NCBI GenBank assembly: GCA_965214955.1
Contig: CBDCCU010000015.1
Location: 26,342-90,341 of the forward strand
Direction: 5' to 3'
DNA from: Aliikangiella sp965214955
GTDB lineage: Bacteria > Pseudomonadota > Gammaproteobacteria > Enterobacterales > Kangiellaceae
DNA: 64,000 nucleotides
The notes beneath the pieces were generated by a model, which worked only from the letters and a program-made list of their open reading frames with translations, did no database searches and had not been told where the DNA came from. Shown piece by piece: positions 33,773 through 42,339 of this stretch. The first letter of the stretch is position 1, and every line of letters starts with the position of its first letter. A program made the position numbers and the translations under genes.

Positions 33773-36457
33773 ATGGTAAAAACACATCAATTAAAGATCT
33801 CAAATCAATTAAAAATGCCAAACAGAGTTGCAAGGGCTGTTTGCGGGGCATTAATAGCAAGTAGCTTTTCACTTGTGGCAGTTGCCCAAGAAGAAAATGA
33901 AAACGATTCTGAACTTGAAGAAGTGGTTGTTACAGGCAGTCGCCTTCAAGGGAGCGCACAAGCAGTTTTAGAAGAAAGAAAAAACCAAGCTTTTGTGGCT
34001 GATATTTTAGGCTCTGATCAAATTTCAAGAACCGGTGACGGCGATGCAGCTTCGGCGCTGCGTCGTGTTACGGGTTTAACCTTAGTCGATGGTAAATTTA
34101 TTTATATTCGCGGTTTAGGTGAGCGTTATTCTGCCACCTTACTCGATGGCTTCACCGTGCCATCACCTGATCCAACTCGTACGGTATTACCGCTCGATTT
34201 ATTTCCATCGTCAATTATCGAAAGCTTAAATGTGCAAAAAGCTTATTCGCCTGAGCTACCTGCTCACTTTGCTGGTGGTAATGTAAACATTCGCATTAAG
34301 TCTATTCCTAATGAGCCAATTTTATCTATTGGTGGTGACTTGGGGCTAAATTCTAATAATTCTGGTAGTTCACCTTGGTATTCAGGTGGCAGTGACGATG
34401 CTTTCGGCCGCGATGATGATACTCGTGCATTACCCAATTTATTTACCCAAGCTTTTGCCAATGATGGCATTAATAGTATTCCCAACGAAGATGCGGTTAC
34501 ATTATTAGGCTCGCTAAATCGTGATATTAGTGCAGAAAATGAATCGGCCGATCCTAACTATGGTATTAACTTTACTTGGGGTGATAGGCTCGATATGGAT
34601 AATGGCTCTGAGTTAGGGTTTTTATCGGCGATTTCTTACAAAAATGAGTGGGATTTCAGTGAAGAGCGTAACGTTAATAACTTGGCTCGTACTAGTGATG
34701 GTGTTCGCATTAACGAGTTTGCCGATGGCCCTTCTACCGAGCATAATGTAAAGTTTAGCGCCATGGTAAATGTTGGTTATAACTTTAACGAAAACCATAA
34801 GTTTGAGCTTAACAATATTTTACTAAGAGATACTCGTGATCGCTTAAGAAATCGTTTATTAGAGTCAACCAACACTATTAACGAACCTAATGATGAAAGG
34901 CGTCAACTCGATATTACCTATGAAGAGCGAGAAATGATTTCGCATCAGCTTAAAGGGACACACAATTTCCCCGAGTGGAAAAACTTAGGGGTCGATTGGT
35001 ACTATTCAACCAGTACTGCCGAGCGTGTTGCACCTGGGGGCTTAGAAGCATTTTTCCGTGTTAACATCGAAGATGGTGTGCGAAGTGAACGTTTAGCTTC
35101 TGATGTTGATACGCTATACCTTTTCCAAAACCTAGAAGATGAAGCCGAAAACTATGGTGCTAATTTTTCAGTGCCATTCTTTTTTGATGATTTTAGTGTT
35201 GAGCTAAAAGCCGGCGCCGATTTTGTTGAAAAAGACCGTGCCGCAGAAAATATCGAAATTGCCATTCAAACCTTTGCAATCCCTTCGGTGTATTTACAAG
35301 GTAGCGACTATTCACAAATTCTATCTGATTCAAACCTAGCACAGCCTGATTTTACCGTGCGCTTAGATGATAGAACCACTGGTGGTGATAAATACCGTGC
35401 GGCAACATTAAACGACTCTTACTATTTTCTAGCTGATTTTGAAGTGGGTGCTCACTGGCGATTTACTGGTGGTGTTCGTTATGAAGACTTCCGCCAAATT
35501 TCAGTGCCGTTTCAGGAGCATAGTGAATTTTTTGACGTAGAAAACGACGAGCTTCAAAATCTGCTATTTGCCGAAGACGAATGGTTTCCTTCTATTGCGG
35601 CCACTTACATTGTCGATAGCGAAATGCAATGGCGTTTTAACTACAGTCAAACCGCAATTCGCCCCGACTTAAGAGATATTTCAACCAGTTTTTATATCGA
35701 TCCACTCACTGAATTTTTAGTGCGCGGTTCAACCTCGTTACAAAGCTCAATTATTGACAACTTTGATGCACGTTTTGAGTGGTATATGGAAACAGGCAAT
35801 AACTTATCGGTTGCATTTTTTGCTAAAGATATTCAAAACCCTATCGAAATGATTGAACTGCCAAGTGCAACAGAAGGGGCTCCTCAACTGTTAACCGCTA
35901 ATGCGCAAGAAGGTGAAATTATTGGGGTAGAATTTGAATTTTTAAAGGATTTCACCTTCTTAGGCGATGAATATGCCAACTACTTTATGTCGGGCAACTT
36001 AACGGTTTCAGATTCAGAAGTGAGTATTTGCTCCGATGCTAATCCAGACACATTGTGTTTGTTTGAAGAGCAATTAAAAGATGCTCTAAATACGTCTGAA
36101 AATGTAACCAATGTTATTACTAATAATACGCGCCGATTAATTGGTCATTCTGAATGGGTTGTAAATATGCAGTTTGGTTGGGATTCTCAAGATAATGAGC
36201 ATGCCGCCACGTTAGTTTATAACGTATTTGGCCCGCGAATTATTATTCCTGGTGTAAGCGGATTTGAAGATGCCGAAGAAAAATCATTTCATTCTTTAGA
36301 CTTAGTTTACACTTGGTATCCAACCTTTGACTCTACCGTTAAGGTTCAGGTTAAAAATTTATTAGGTGAAGATAAAATTATTGAACAAGAAGGTGTTGAT
36401 ATTCTTAAAGAGACTGTTGGTACTGAATTGTCACTAAGTTTTACTACTAATTTTTAG
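33773..36457 (+). CDS. TonB-dependent outer-membrane receptor
   Basis: A signal peptide (ending about SLVAVAQ) precedes an acidic linker and a TonB-box/plug start ELEEVVVTGSRLQ. The plug shows TGLTLVDGKFIYIRGLGERY, then LDLFPSSIIESLNVQKAYSP and GGNVNIRIKS; the rest is a beta-barrel ending with a C-terminal phenylalanine (LSLSFTTNF) as outer-membrane proteins do. I chose the ATG at 33773, with GGAG upstream, over a longer frame from 33758. It lies 161 bp after the lipoprotein gene on the same strand and probably accepts ligand from it; ligand unknown. Confidence 0.93.
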   Translation: MVKTHQLKISNQLKMPNRVARAVCGALIASSFSLVAVAQEENENDSELEEVVVTGSRLQGSAQAVLEERKNQAFVADILGSDQISRTGDGDAASALRRVTGLTLVDGKFIYIRGLGERYSATLLDGFTVPSPDPTRTVLPLDLFPSSIIESLNVQKAYSPELPAHFAGGNVNIRIKSIPNEPILSIGGDLGLNSNNSGSSPWYSGGSDDAFGRDDDTRALPNLFTQAFANDGINSIPNEDAVTLLGSLNRDISAENESADPNYGINFTWGDRLDMDNGSELGFLSAISYKNEWDFSEERNVNNLARTSDGVRINEFADGPSTEHNVKFSAMVNVGYNFNENHKFELNNILLRDTRDRLRNRLLESTNTINEPNDERRQLDITYEEREMISHQLKGTHNFPEWKNLGVDWYYSTSTAERVAPGGLEAFFRVNIEDGVRSERLASDVDTLYLFQNLEDEAENYGANFSVPFFFDDFSVELKAGADFVEKDRAAENIEIAIQTFAIPSVYLQGSDYSQILSDSNLAQPDFTVRLDDRTTGGDKYRAATLNDSYYFLADFEVGAHWRFTGGVRYEDFRQISVPFQEHSEFFDVENDELQNLLFAEDEWFPSIAATYIVDSEMQWRFNYSQTAIRPDLRDISTSFYIDPLTEFLVRGSTSLQSSIIDNFDARFEWYMETGNNLSVAFFAKDIQNPIEMIELPSATEGAPQLLTANAQEGEIIGVEFEFLKDFTFLGDEYANYFMSGNLTVSDSEVSICSDANPDTLCLFEEQLKDALNTSENVTNVITNNTRRLIGHSEWVVNMQFGWDSQDNEHAATLVYNVFGPRIIIPGVSGFEDAEEKSFHSLDLVYTWYPTFDSTVKVQVKNLLGEDKIIEQEGVDILKETVGTELSLSFTTNF

Positions 36458-36490
36458 CTGGATGTTAACCCTTCTCTAACTCTCCCTAAC

Positions 36491-36522
36491 CCTCTCTTTC
36501 AAAAGAGAGGGGATGTTTTTTT
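36491..36522 (+). terminator. intrinsic terminator after the TonB receptor
   Basis: CCTCTCTTTCAAAAGAGAGG forms a hairpin, followed after five bases by seven T. It lies 34 bp past the receptor stop. Confidence 0.7.
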
Positions 36523-36523
36523 A

Positions 36524-36606
36524 CTCCCTCTCCCTTTGGGACTCCTACACGGATGTAGGTGATACAGCAAAGCAGGAGCAATTGCCGAGAGGGCTGGGGA
36601 GAGGGG
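36524..36606. repeat. palindromic intergenic repeat
   Basis: CTCCCTCTCCC at the left and GGGGAGAGGGG at the right pair as an outer stem around an inner hairpin CCTACA-CGGA-TGTAGG. From memory this layout resembles an interspersed non-coding repeat found in many gammaproteobacterial genomes. It is GC-rich against an AT-rich background and has no coding potential. Confidence 0.5.
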
Positions 36607-36636
36607 ATTGGAACTGTAAGTGATTTTAGTTTGTAG

Positions 36637-36660
36637 CCTCGATTTTAATCGAGGTTTATT
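36637..36660 (+). terminator. second terminator-like hairpin
   Basis: CCTCGATTTTAATCGAGG is a perfect stem followed by TTTATTTTATT. It separates the receptor from the downstream TonB-system operon. The remaining bases to 36965 hold no gene or operator I can name. Confidence 0.6.
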
Positions 36661-36965
36661 TTATTGGTTACCACCATAATTAAAAGCTTAAACCCATGCT
36701 TGTGTTGCAAGCAACTCCATCAATCAATATTTGAATCCATGCTGAGAAAACTACGTGAAAAGTAGTAAATTTAATAATAAATCAAATCTTGTCAAAAAGT
36801 TGAAACATTCACAGTCTACAATGCTTTTTTGAAAAAATTTAGGGTTATTGTTTTTATCTTTAAAAAGCAATTTCTAGCAGATTGGAATGATTAGTTGGTC
36901 ACCTCCGATAGATCAACCAATCAAACTTAACATGGATGTTTAACTTAATTTGAGGTTATTAACAA

Positions 36966-37736
36966 ATGAATAAGATGTTGGGTAAATTAATTGTCCCTTC
37001 AATAATTATAGCAAGCGCGTCAATTGCTTCACATACCGTGATTGCAGATACATTAAAACCTGTGGTTGAAAAAAGTGTGCAGATTAATCAGTCTGCTGTT
37101 AAGTCACAACAAAAAATTGATCGATTAGCTGAGCAAATTGACAATAAATTATTAGAGTTTAAATCGGTGACTAAAGAAACCGAAGGCTTAAATATTTATA
37201 ACCAACAAATGCAAAAGCAAATTGAAAATCAATTGCTAGAAATGTCTAACCTTAATGAGTCAATTGATAAAGTAAGCATTATCGAAAGACAAATCACCCC
37301 ATTAATGCTGCGTATGATTTCAGGTATTGAAGAGTTTATTAAACTGGATGTGCCGTTTCAAAAAGCTGACCGTTTAGAGCGTGTTGAGCGCTTAAAAAGC
37401 ACTATGGATAGAGCCGATGTTTCGGTGGCAGAAAAATTCCGCCAAGTGTTAGAAGCACTGCAAATTGAATTAGATTACGGTAGAACCCTTAAAGCCTACC
37501 AAGACACTTTTAAGTTAAATGGTGTTGAACAACCAGTTAACTTTTTGCGCGTTGGCCGAGTTGGTTTTTACTATCAGTCAACCGATAAAAAACAACAAGG
37601 TGTTTGGAGCGCGGCAAATAATCAATGGCAAGAACTTGGATCAGAATATTCAACTCGTATTGCTAGCGGCATAAAAATGGCTCGCGAGCAAGCGGCGCCA
37701 GACATGCTGAACTTACCTTTTTTCTCAGCCCAATAA
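36966..37736 (+). CDS. DUF3450 family periplasmic protein, first gene of the TonB2-type operon
   Basis: A signal peptide (SIIIASASIASHTVIA) is followed by a long coiled coil (about residues 30-100: KIDRLAEQIDNKLLEFKSV...) and a small globular end (RVGRVGFYYQSTDKKQQGVW). DUF3450 proteins typically stand just before TtpC in TonB2-type clusters, as here (53 bp gap). The exact role is unknown; a periplasmic partner of TtpC is a reasonable guess from gene order. Confidence 0.88.
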   Translation: MNKMLGKLIVPSIIIASASIASHTVIADTLKPVVEKSVQINQSAVKSQQKIDRLAEQIDNKLLEFKSVTKETEGLNIYNQQMQKQIENQLLEMSNLNESIDKVSIIERQITPLMLRMISGIEEFIKLDVPFQKADRLERVERLKSTMDRADVSVAEKFRQVLEALQIELDYGRTLKAYQDTFKLNGVEQPVNFLRVGRVGFYYQSTDKKQQGVWSAANNQWQELGSEYSTRIASGIKMAREQAAPDMLNLPFFSAQ

Positions 37737-37789
37737 CTGATTAATTTGAATATCAGTCATTAATAGAAACGCATTAGTAGGATATTGAA

Positions 37790-39142
37790 ATGAACAAGTT
37801 AATCAGTTTATTAACAATCGGTTTGTTGAGCAGCTCAGCTATGGCTGCCGAATCGGTAGATCTTGATTCTTTATTAAAAAAATTAGAACAAGGTAACTAT
37901 CAACAATCTCAGCAAAATAAACAACGCGAGCAAGACTTTATTAGCAAGCGCACTCAGCAAGACGCGATGTTAACCCAAGCAAAAAACGAACGCACAGCGG
38001 CAATTGCTCAATCGGCACAACTAGAAACCGATTACGAAACTAACGAATCAAAACTTGCAGATTTAAACACGGTGTTCGATAACCGTTTAGGATCATTAAA
38101 AGAGCTTTTTGGTGTTTTACAACAAGTTGCTGGTGATGCTAGCGGTAAAATTGACCATTCATTAGTTTCTATTCAATACCCAAATCGTGCTGAGTTTTTA
38201 ACTAATTTGGCGCAAGAAATGGGCACCTCTTCAAAGCTTGCTTCTATTGAAGAAATTGAGCAAGTTTGGTTTGAAATGCAACGCGAAATTGTTGAGTCGG
38301 GTAAAATTTCACGCTTTGAAACCGAAGTTATTCCAGTTAACGGCGCAAAGCAAACCCAAGAAGTTGTTCGTATTGGTGCATTTAATATTGTGAGTAATGG
38401 CAACTATTTAAAATATGTGCCCGAGTCTAAATCCGTAGTGACTTTACCAGCACAACCTTCTGGTCGTTTTACTTCTACCGCCGAAGAAATACAAAATAGT
38501 AAAGGTGAGCTCGTGGATTTTGCCATGGATCCAACACGCGGTAGTTTACTTGAGTTATTAATTGAAGCGCCATCTACCGAAGAGCAGGTACATCAAGGTG
38601 GCATTCCTGGCTATATTATTTTAGCGCTTGGTTTATTGGCGGTATTAATTGCGGCTGAAAGATTTATTGCCCTTTTCATTATGCAAAACAAAGTGAAAAG
38701 TCAGCTTAAAAGCGAAACCATTAATGAAAACAATCCGCTTGGACGCATTTTAAAAGTGAAAGAAAAATACCCAGAAGTTGCGGTTGATACTTTAGAGTTA
38801 AAACTCAGCGAAGCAATTTTAAAAGAGCTACCTAAAATTACCCGCAGTATTACCTTTATTAAAATTATTTCGGTGGTTGCGCCATTACTGGGCTTATTAG
38901 GAACGGTAACCGGTATGATTATTACCTTCCAAAAAATTACCCTATTTGGCGCTGGCGACCCAACCATTATGGCGGGTGGTATTTCACAAGCATTAGTAAC
39001 AACGGTATTAGGTTTAGTTGTGGCAATTCCTACAACCTTACTCTACACCTGGTTAAATACCCGCAGTAAAGGCATTGTTCATATTCTTCAAGAGCAAAGC
39101 GCTGGCATTATTGCAGAGCGAGCTGAGAAAGTAGGGGCGTAA
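37790..39142 (+). CDS. ttpC: TtpC-like MotA/TolQ/ExbB-family protein with long periplasmic coiled coil
   Basis: The signal peptide (LISLLTIGLLSSSAMA) leads to a coiled coil (residues ~25-90) and a periplasmic domain. Three membrane segments follow: GYIILALGLLAVLIAAERFI, then the ExbB core FIKIISVVAPLLGLLGTVTG and LVTTVLGLVVAIPTTLLYTW. TtpC is the extra component of Vibrio TonB2 systems and is needed for energy transfer to the receptor. The next gene, a short ExbB, starts two bases after its stop. Confidence 0.92.
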   Translation: MNKLISLLTIGLLSSSAMAAESVDLDSLLKKLEQGNYQQSQQNKQREQDFISKRTQQDAMLTQAKNERTAAIAQSAQLETDYETNESKLADLNTVFDNRLGSLKELFGVLQQVAGDASGKIDHSLVSIQYPNRAEFLTNLAQEMGTSSKLASIEEIEQVWFEMQREIVESGKISRFETEVIPVNGAKQTQEVVRIGAFNIVSNGNYLKYVPESKSVVTLPAQPSGRFTSTAEEIQNSKGELVDFAMDPTRGSLLELLIEAPSTEEQVHQGGIPGYIILALGLLAVLIAAERFIALFIMQNKVKSQLKSETINENNPLGRILKVKEKYPEVAVDTLELKLSEAILKELPKITRSITFIKIISVVAPLLGLLGTVTGMIITFQKITLFGAGDPTIMAGGISQALVTTVLGLVVAIPTTLLYTWLNTRSKGIVHILQEQSAGIIAERAEKVGA

Positions 39143-39144
39143 AA

Positions 39145-39672
39145 GTGTACTTTTTGATTGAAACAATCGATGGTATTCGCGCATTTTTAGACACAGGCGG
39201 CACGGTACTTACCTACATTGGTGTGCTGATCTTTTTAATGTGGATCCTCATCATTGAGCGCCTGTCTTATTTATGGTTTGGTTATCGCAAATATCGAAAG
39301 TCAGTGATTAACACTTGGAAAAGTAGAGACGAGCGTGACTCTTGGAATGCTGAGCAAATTCGTTTGGCAATGATTTCCAGAGCCAAAATGAGACTTAACC
39401 GTTCACTACCAATGATCCAAACCATGGTAGCGCTATGCCCACTTTTAGGCTTGCTTGGCACAGTAACAGGCATGATTGAAGTGTTTAACGTAATGACTAT
39501 TTCGGGCACGGGTAATGCTCGCTCGATGGCATCGGGGGTTTCAAAAGCTACGATTCCAACCATGGCAGGAATGGTTGGTGCGCTATCGGGAGTTTTTGCT
39601 TCTAGTTACTTAAAGCGTACAGCCAAACGTGAAACCGAATTGTTAGAAGACAAACTAGTTTTAGATCATTAA
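39145..39672 (+). CDS. exbB: ExbB-type proton channel subunit
   Basis: At 175 residues it is a short ExbB2: an N-terminal membrane segment (VLTYIGVLIFLMWILIIERL), then MIQTMVALCPLLGLLGTVTG and ATIPTMAGMVGALSGVFASS. It forms the proton-driven channel with ExbD. The start is a GTG at 39145, two bases after the ttpC stop, so translation is coupled. Confidence 0.94.
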   Translation: MYFLIETIDGIRAFLDTGGTVLTYIGVLIFLMWILIIERLSYLWFGYRKYRKSVINTWKSRDERDSWNAEQIRLAMISRAKMRLNRSLPMIQTMVALCPLLGLLGTVTGMIEVFNVMTISGTGNARSMASGVSKATIPTMAGMVGALSGVFASSYLKRTAKRETELLEDKLVLDH

Positions 39673-39760
39673 TCGCTTAAAAAATATAAAGCGAGCTAAA
39701 AGAAAAGATTAAAAAAGTTGATAGGTTTTTAAAACTTATCAACTTTAATTGGAGACAAAA

Positions 39761-40168
39761 ATGAGACAGTCATTTGCAAAAGTTTTTGAGGAAGAAGAAG
39801 ATTCCGAAATTAATATGACACCCATGCTAGATGTTGTATTTATTATGTTAATTTTCTTTATTGTAACCGCCTCATTTGTAAAAGAAGCGGGTGTTGAGGT
39901 TAATCGTCCCGAAGCAAAAACTTCAACTCAAAAAGATCAAGCAAATATCTTAATTGCTATTACTCCAAATAATGAAATTTGGATGGACAAAAGAAGAGTT
40001 GATCCCGAGCGAGTTCAAGCCAATATCGAAAGACTGCACGCAGAAAACCCACAAGGTACGGTGGTTATTCAAGCTGATAAAAAAGCAACTACTGATACTT
40101 TAGTTAAGGTTATGGATGCTGCAAGAGCTGCTGGAGTTTATGACGTTTCGTTAGCAACTGACAACTAA
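39761..40168 (+). CDS. exbD: ExbD-type channel subunit
   Basis: The 135-residue product has INMTPMLDVVFIMLIFFIVT, the single membrane helix with the proton-carrying aspartate conserved in ExbD/TolR, and a periplasmic domain ending in AARAAGVYDVSLATDN. I chose the ATG at 39761 because GGAG lies six bases upstream; an in-frame TTG at 39749 lies on that site. Confidence 0.95.
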   Translation: MRQSFAKVFEEEEDSEINMTPMLDVVFIMLIFFIVTASFVKEAGVEVNRPEAKTSTQKDQANILIAITPNNEIWMDKRRVDPERVQANIERLHAENPQGTVVIQADKKATTDTLVKVMDAARAAGVYDVSLATDN

Positions 40169-40191
40169 AACTTAAGTTTGAGAAATTTTTC

Positions 40192-40797
40192 ATGAAGTAT
40201 GTTAACGCAGTATTTGTTGCTCTGGTTATTACCGCCGCATTATTTATTACCATGCGTGTATTAATTCAAAGTGGTGACGCCACGTTTGAAGAAAAAAAAG
40301 AGCGTCGTAATCTTGAATTTGTGGATACCCAGCGGGATGAAACCGTTAAGAAAAAAGATCCTAAACCCAAAAAGCCACCAAAGCCAGAAGAAGCGCCACC
40401 GCCGCTAGAGCAACCGCAAATGGAGTCGGCAGAGTTTGAAAGTAACAACAATTCATTAGCTTTTTCTGCTGACTTAAGTGTTGATACAGGCTTAGAAGGC
40501 GGACTTGCTTTAGATTCGGGTGATGGTGAATATTTGCCTATCGTAAAGGTGGCACCAATATATCCGCGTAGAGCATTATCACGCGGTATAGAAGGTTATG
40601 TGATTGTTGAATTTACAGTAACCAAAACTGGATCGGTGAGAGGGCCTAAAGTGGTAGAAGCACAACCAGAAGGAATTTTTAACCAAGCTGCAATGGATGC
40701 CGCAAAAAAGTTTAAATATAAGCCAAGAGTGATTGATGGCGAACCAACTGAAGTGGCTGGTGTTCAAAATAAAATCACCTTTAAGATGAATCGATGA
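40192..40797 (+). CDS. tonB: TonB energy-transducing protein
   Basis: One N-terminal membrane helix (AVFVALVITAALFITMRVLI), a Lys/Pro-rich periplasm-spanning part (KKKDPKPKKPPKPEEAPPP), and a C-terminal TonB domain (KVAPIYPRRALSRGIEGYVI ... GSVRGPKVVEAQPEG). The 201 residues are typical of TonB2 proteins, shorter than TonB1. It couples the TtpC-ExbB-ExbD motor to outer-membrane receptors, most simply the one encoded at 33773. Confidence 0.95.
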   Translation: MKYVNAVFVALVITAALFITMRVLIQSGDATFEEKKERRNLEFVDTQRDETVKKKDPKPKKPPKPEEAPPPLEQPQMESAEFESNNNSLAFSADLSVDTGLEGGLALDSGDGEYLPIVKVAPIYPRRALSRGIEGYVIVEFTVTKTGSVRGPKVVEAQPEGIFNQAAMDAAKKFKYKPRVIDGEPTEVAGVQNKITFKMNR

Positions 40798-40805
40798 GGT
40801 GCACT

Positions 40806-42155
40806 ATGAAATCTTTAAACCTTAAATTAAATGCAAGTTGTTTAGTTAAACCATTATTAATCGCAGGTTTAGCATTGCCAGCGATTTTTCCATTTTCACC
40901 ATTAGCCCAATTAACGGGCTCAACGGCTATTGCGGCAGATGCCAAAAGCAAAAAGAAAACTCGTAAAACCCCAGCATTAAGAGCCAAGGTTTATAATCAG
41001 CTTTCTAGAGCGCAAAAACTAGCAGATGATGGCAAAGTAAATGAAGGCTTAGATGTATTAAAGCGTTTGGAATCTCGCGCGGCTACCATGAACTCTTATG
41101 AGCTAGCCATGATGTGGAATTTCTACGGATTTATCCACTACGGCAATGAAAATATTAAAGAGGCGGTTGGCTCTTTCTCTAAAGTGGTAGCAATTAAAAA
41201 TATTCCAGAATCATTAGAAAAATCGACTTTGTTTAGTCTTGCACAGCTAAGTATGCAGGTTGAAGATTATAATAAAGCTTTATCGTATATCGACCGATGG
41301 TCTAGCTTGCAAGATGGTGCATATCCAAGCAAAGCTTATGTATTAAAAGCCAATGCAAACTATGCAATGAAAAACTACGCCGAATCACTTAAAAACATTG
41401 CATTAGCCGTAAGCCAAGAAGAAGGCAAAGGCAAATTGCCTAAAGAAAATTGGTTAGTGTTAAAACGAGCGCTTCACTATGAGTTAAAGCAACCTAAAGA
41501 GGTTACCAAGGTTTCAGAAAAGTTAGTGCGGCTTTATGGTAAACCGCAATATTGGGTAGAACTTGCCAATATGTATGGCGAAGTTGGTGAAAGCGATAAG
41601 CAATTAGCGGTAATGGAAGCGGCTTATCAACAAGGTTTTGTGAATAAAAAAAGCGACTTTTTAACTTTGGCACAATTGTACTTTTTTAAAGGTGCACCTT
41701 ATAAAGCGGCAAAGTTAATGTCTGAGCAACTAGAAGCCAATGTTTTAGAAAAAGATGTAAAAACACTACAGTTTTTAGCCCAAGCTTGGACAACCGCTAA
41801 AGAGCATAAAAAAGCCATTCCAGTTTTACAAAGTGCGGCAAAAATAAGTAAAGACGGCAATATGGATGTGCAGCTTGCCGAGGTATTTATTAATTTAGAA
41901 AACTGGCAACAAGCAATTGATGCCGCCAATAGCGCCGAGAAAAAAGGCGGCTTAGACAACCCCGGCAACGTTAATATTGCTCGCGGAATGGCATACTTTA
42001 ATCTTAAAAACTACGCTAAATCAATCGTAGAATTTAATGCCGCTAAAGATCATAAAAAAGTGAATAAAATGGCGAAGCAATGGTTAAAGTATGTTGAAAG
42101 TGAAAAGAAGAAAAACGAAAGTATTCATACCGCAATGTTGAATATTGGCTCGTAA
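40806..42155 (+). CDS. TPR repeat protein of the TonB2-type operon
   Basis: After an N-terminal signal-like segment (LLIAGLALPAIFPFSPLA) come many tetratricopeptide-like helical pairs over residues ~60-440 (for example LAQLSMQVEDYNKALSYIDR and VFINLENWQQAIDAANSAEK). Such a TPR protein usually closes TonB2-type operons in marine gammaproteobacteria. I chose the ATG at 40806 (GAGG upstream) over an ATG at 40794 that overlaps tonB. A strong terminator follows. Confidence 0.88.
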   Translation: MKSLNLKLNASCLVKPLLIAGLALPAIFPFSPLAQLTGSTAIAADAKSKKKTRKTPALRAKVYNQLSRAQKLADDGKVNEGLDVLKRLESRAATMNSYELAMMWNFYGFIHYGNENIKEAVGSFSKVVAIKNIPESLEKSTLFSLAQLSMQVEDYNKALSYIDRWSSLQDGAYPSKAYVLKANANYAMKNYAESLKNIALAVSQEEGKGKLPKENWLVLKRALHYELKQPKEVTKVSEKLVRLYGKPQYWVELANMYGEVGESDKQLAVMEAAYQQGFVNKKSDFLTLAQLYFFKGAPYKAAKLMSEQLEANVLEKDVKTLQFLAQAWTTAKEHKKAIPVLQSAAKISKDGNMDVQLAEVFINLENWQQAIDAANSAEKKGGLDNPGNVNIARGMAYFNLKNYAKSIVEFNAAKDHKKVNKMAKQWLKYVESEKKKNESIHTAMLNIGS

Positions 42156-42200
42156 TTAAATCATTCTAATCCCTTCAAAGTATTAACGATAAAAAATATC

Positions 42201-42242
42201 AACGCACCACAATAACAAATCAGTTATTGTGGTGCGTTTTTT
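42201..42242 (+). terminator. strong intrinsic terminator ending the TonB operon
   Basis: AACGCACCACAATAAC pairs perfectly with GTTATTGTGGTGCGTT around a six-base loop, followed by six T. Confidence 0.93.
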
Positions 42243-42339
42243 CTTGATTTTCCCATTTGAGTTTCTCTAATACTTGATTGCCTTATCGAGTTTGATTAAA
42301 GTGTTTGTTCAGACAAATAATAAAGCTTAGGGACAATCA

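Noticed and set aside
40794..40805. Earlier ATG of the TPR gene overlapping tonB
   Set aside because: The ATG at 40806 has a GAGG box at correct distance and begins a normal signal-like N-terminus.
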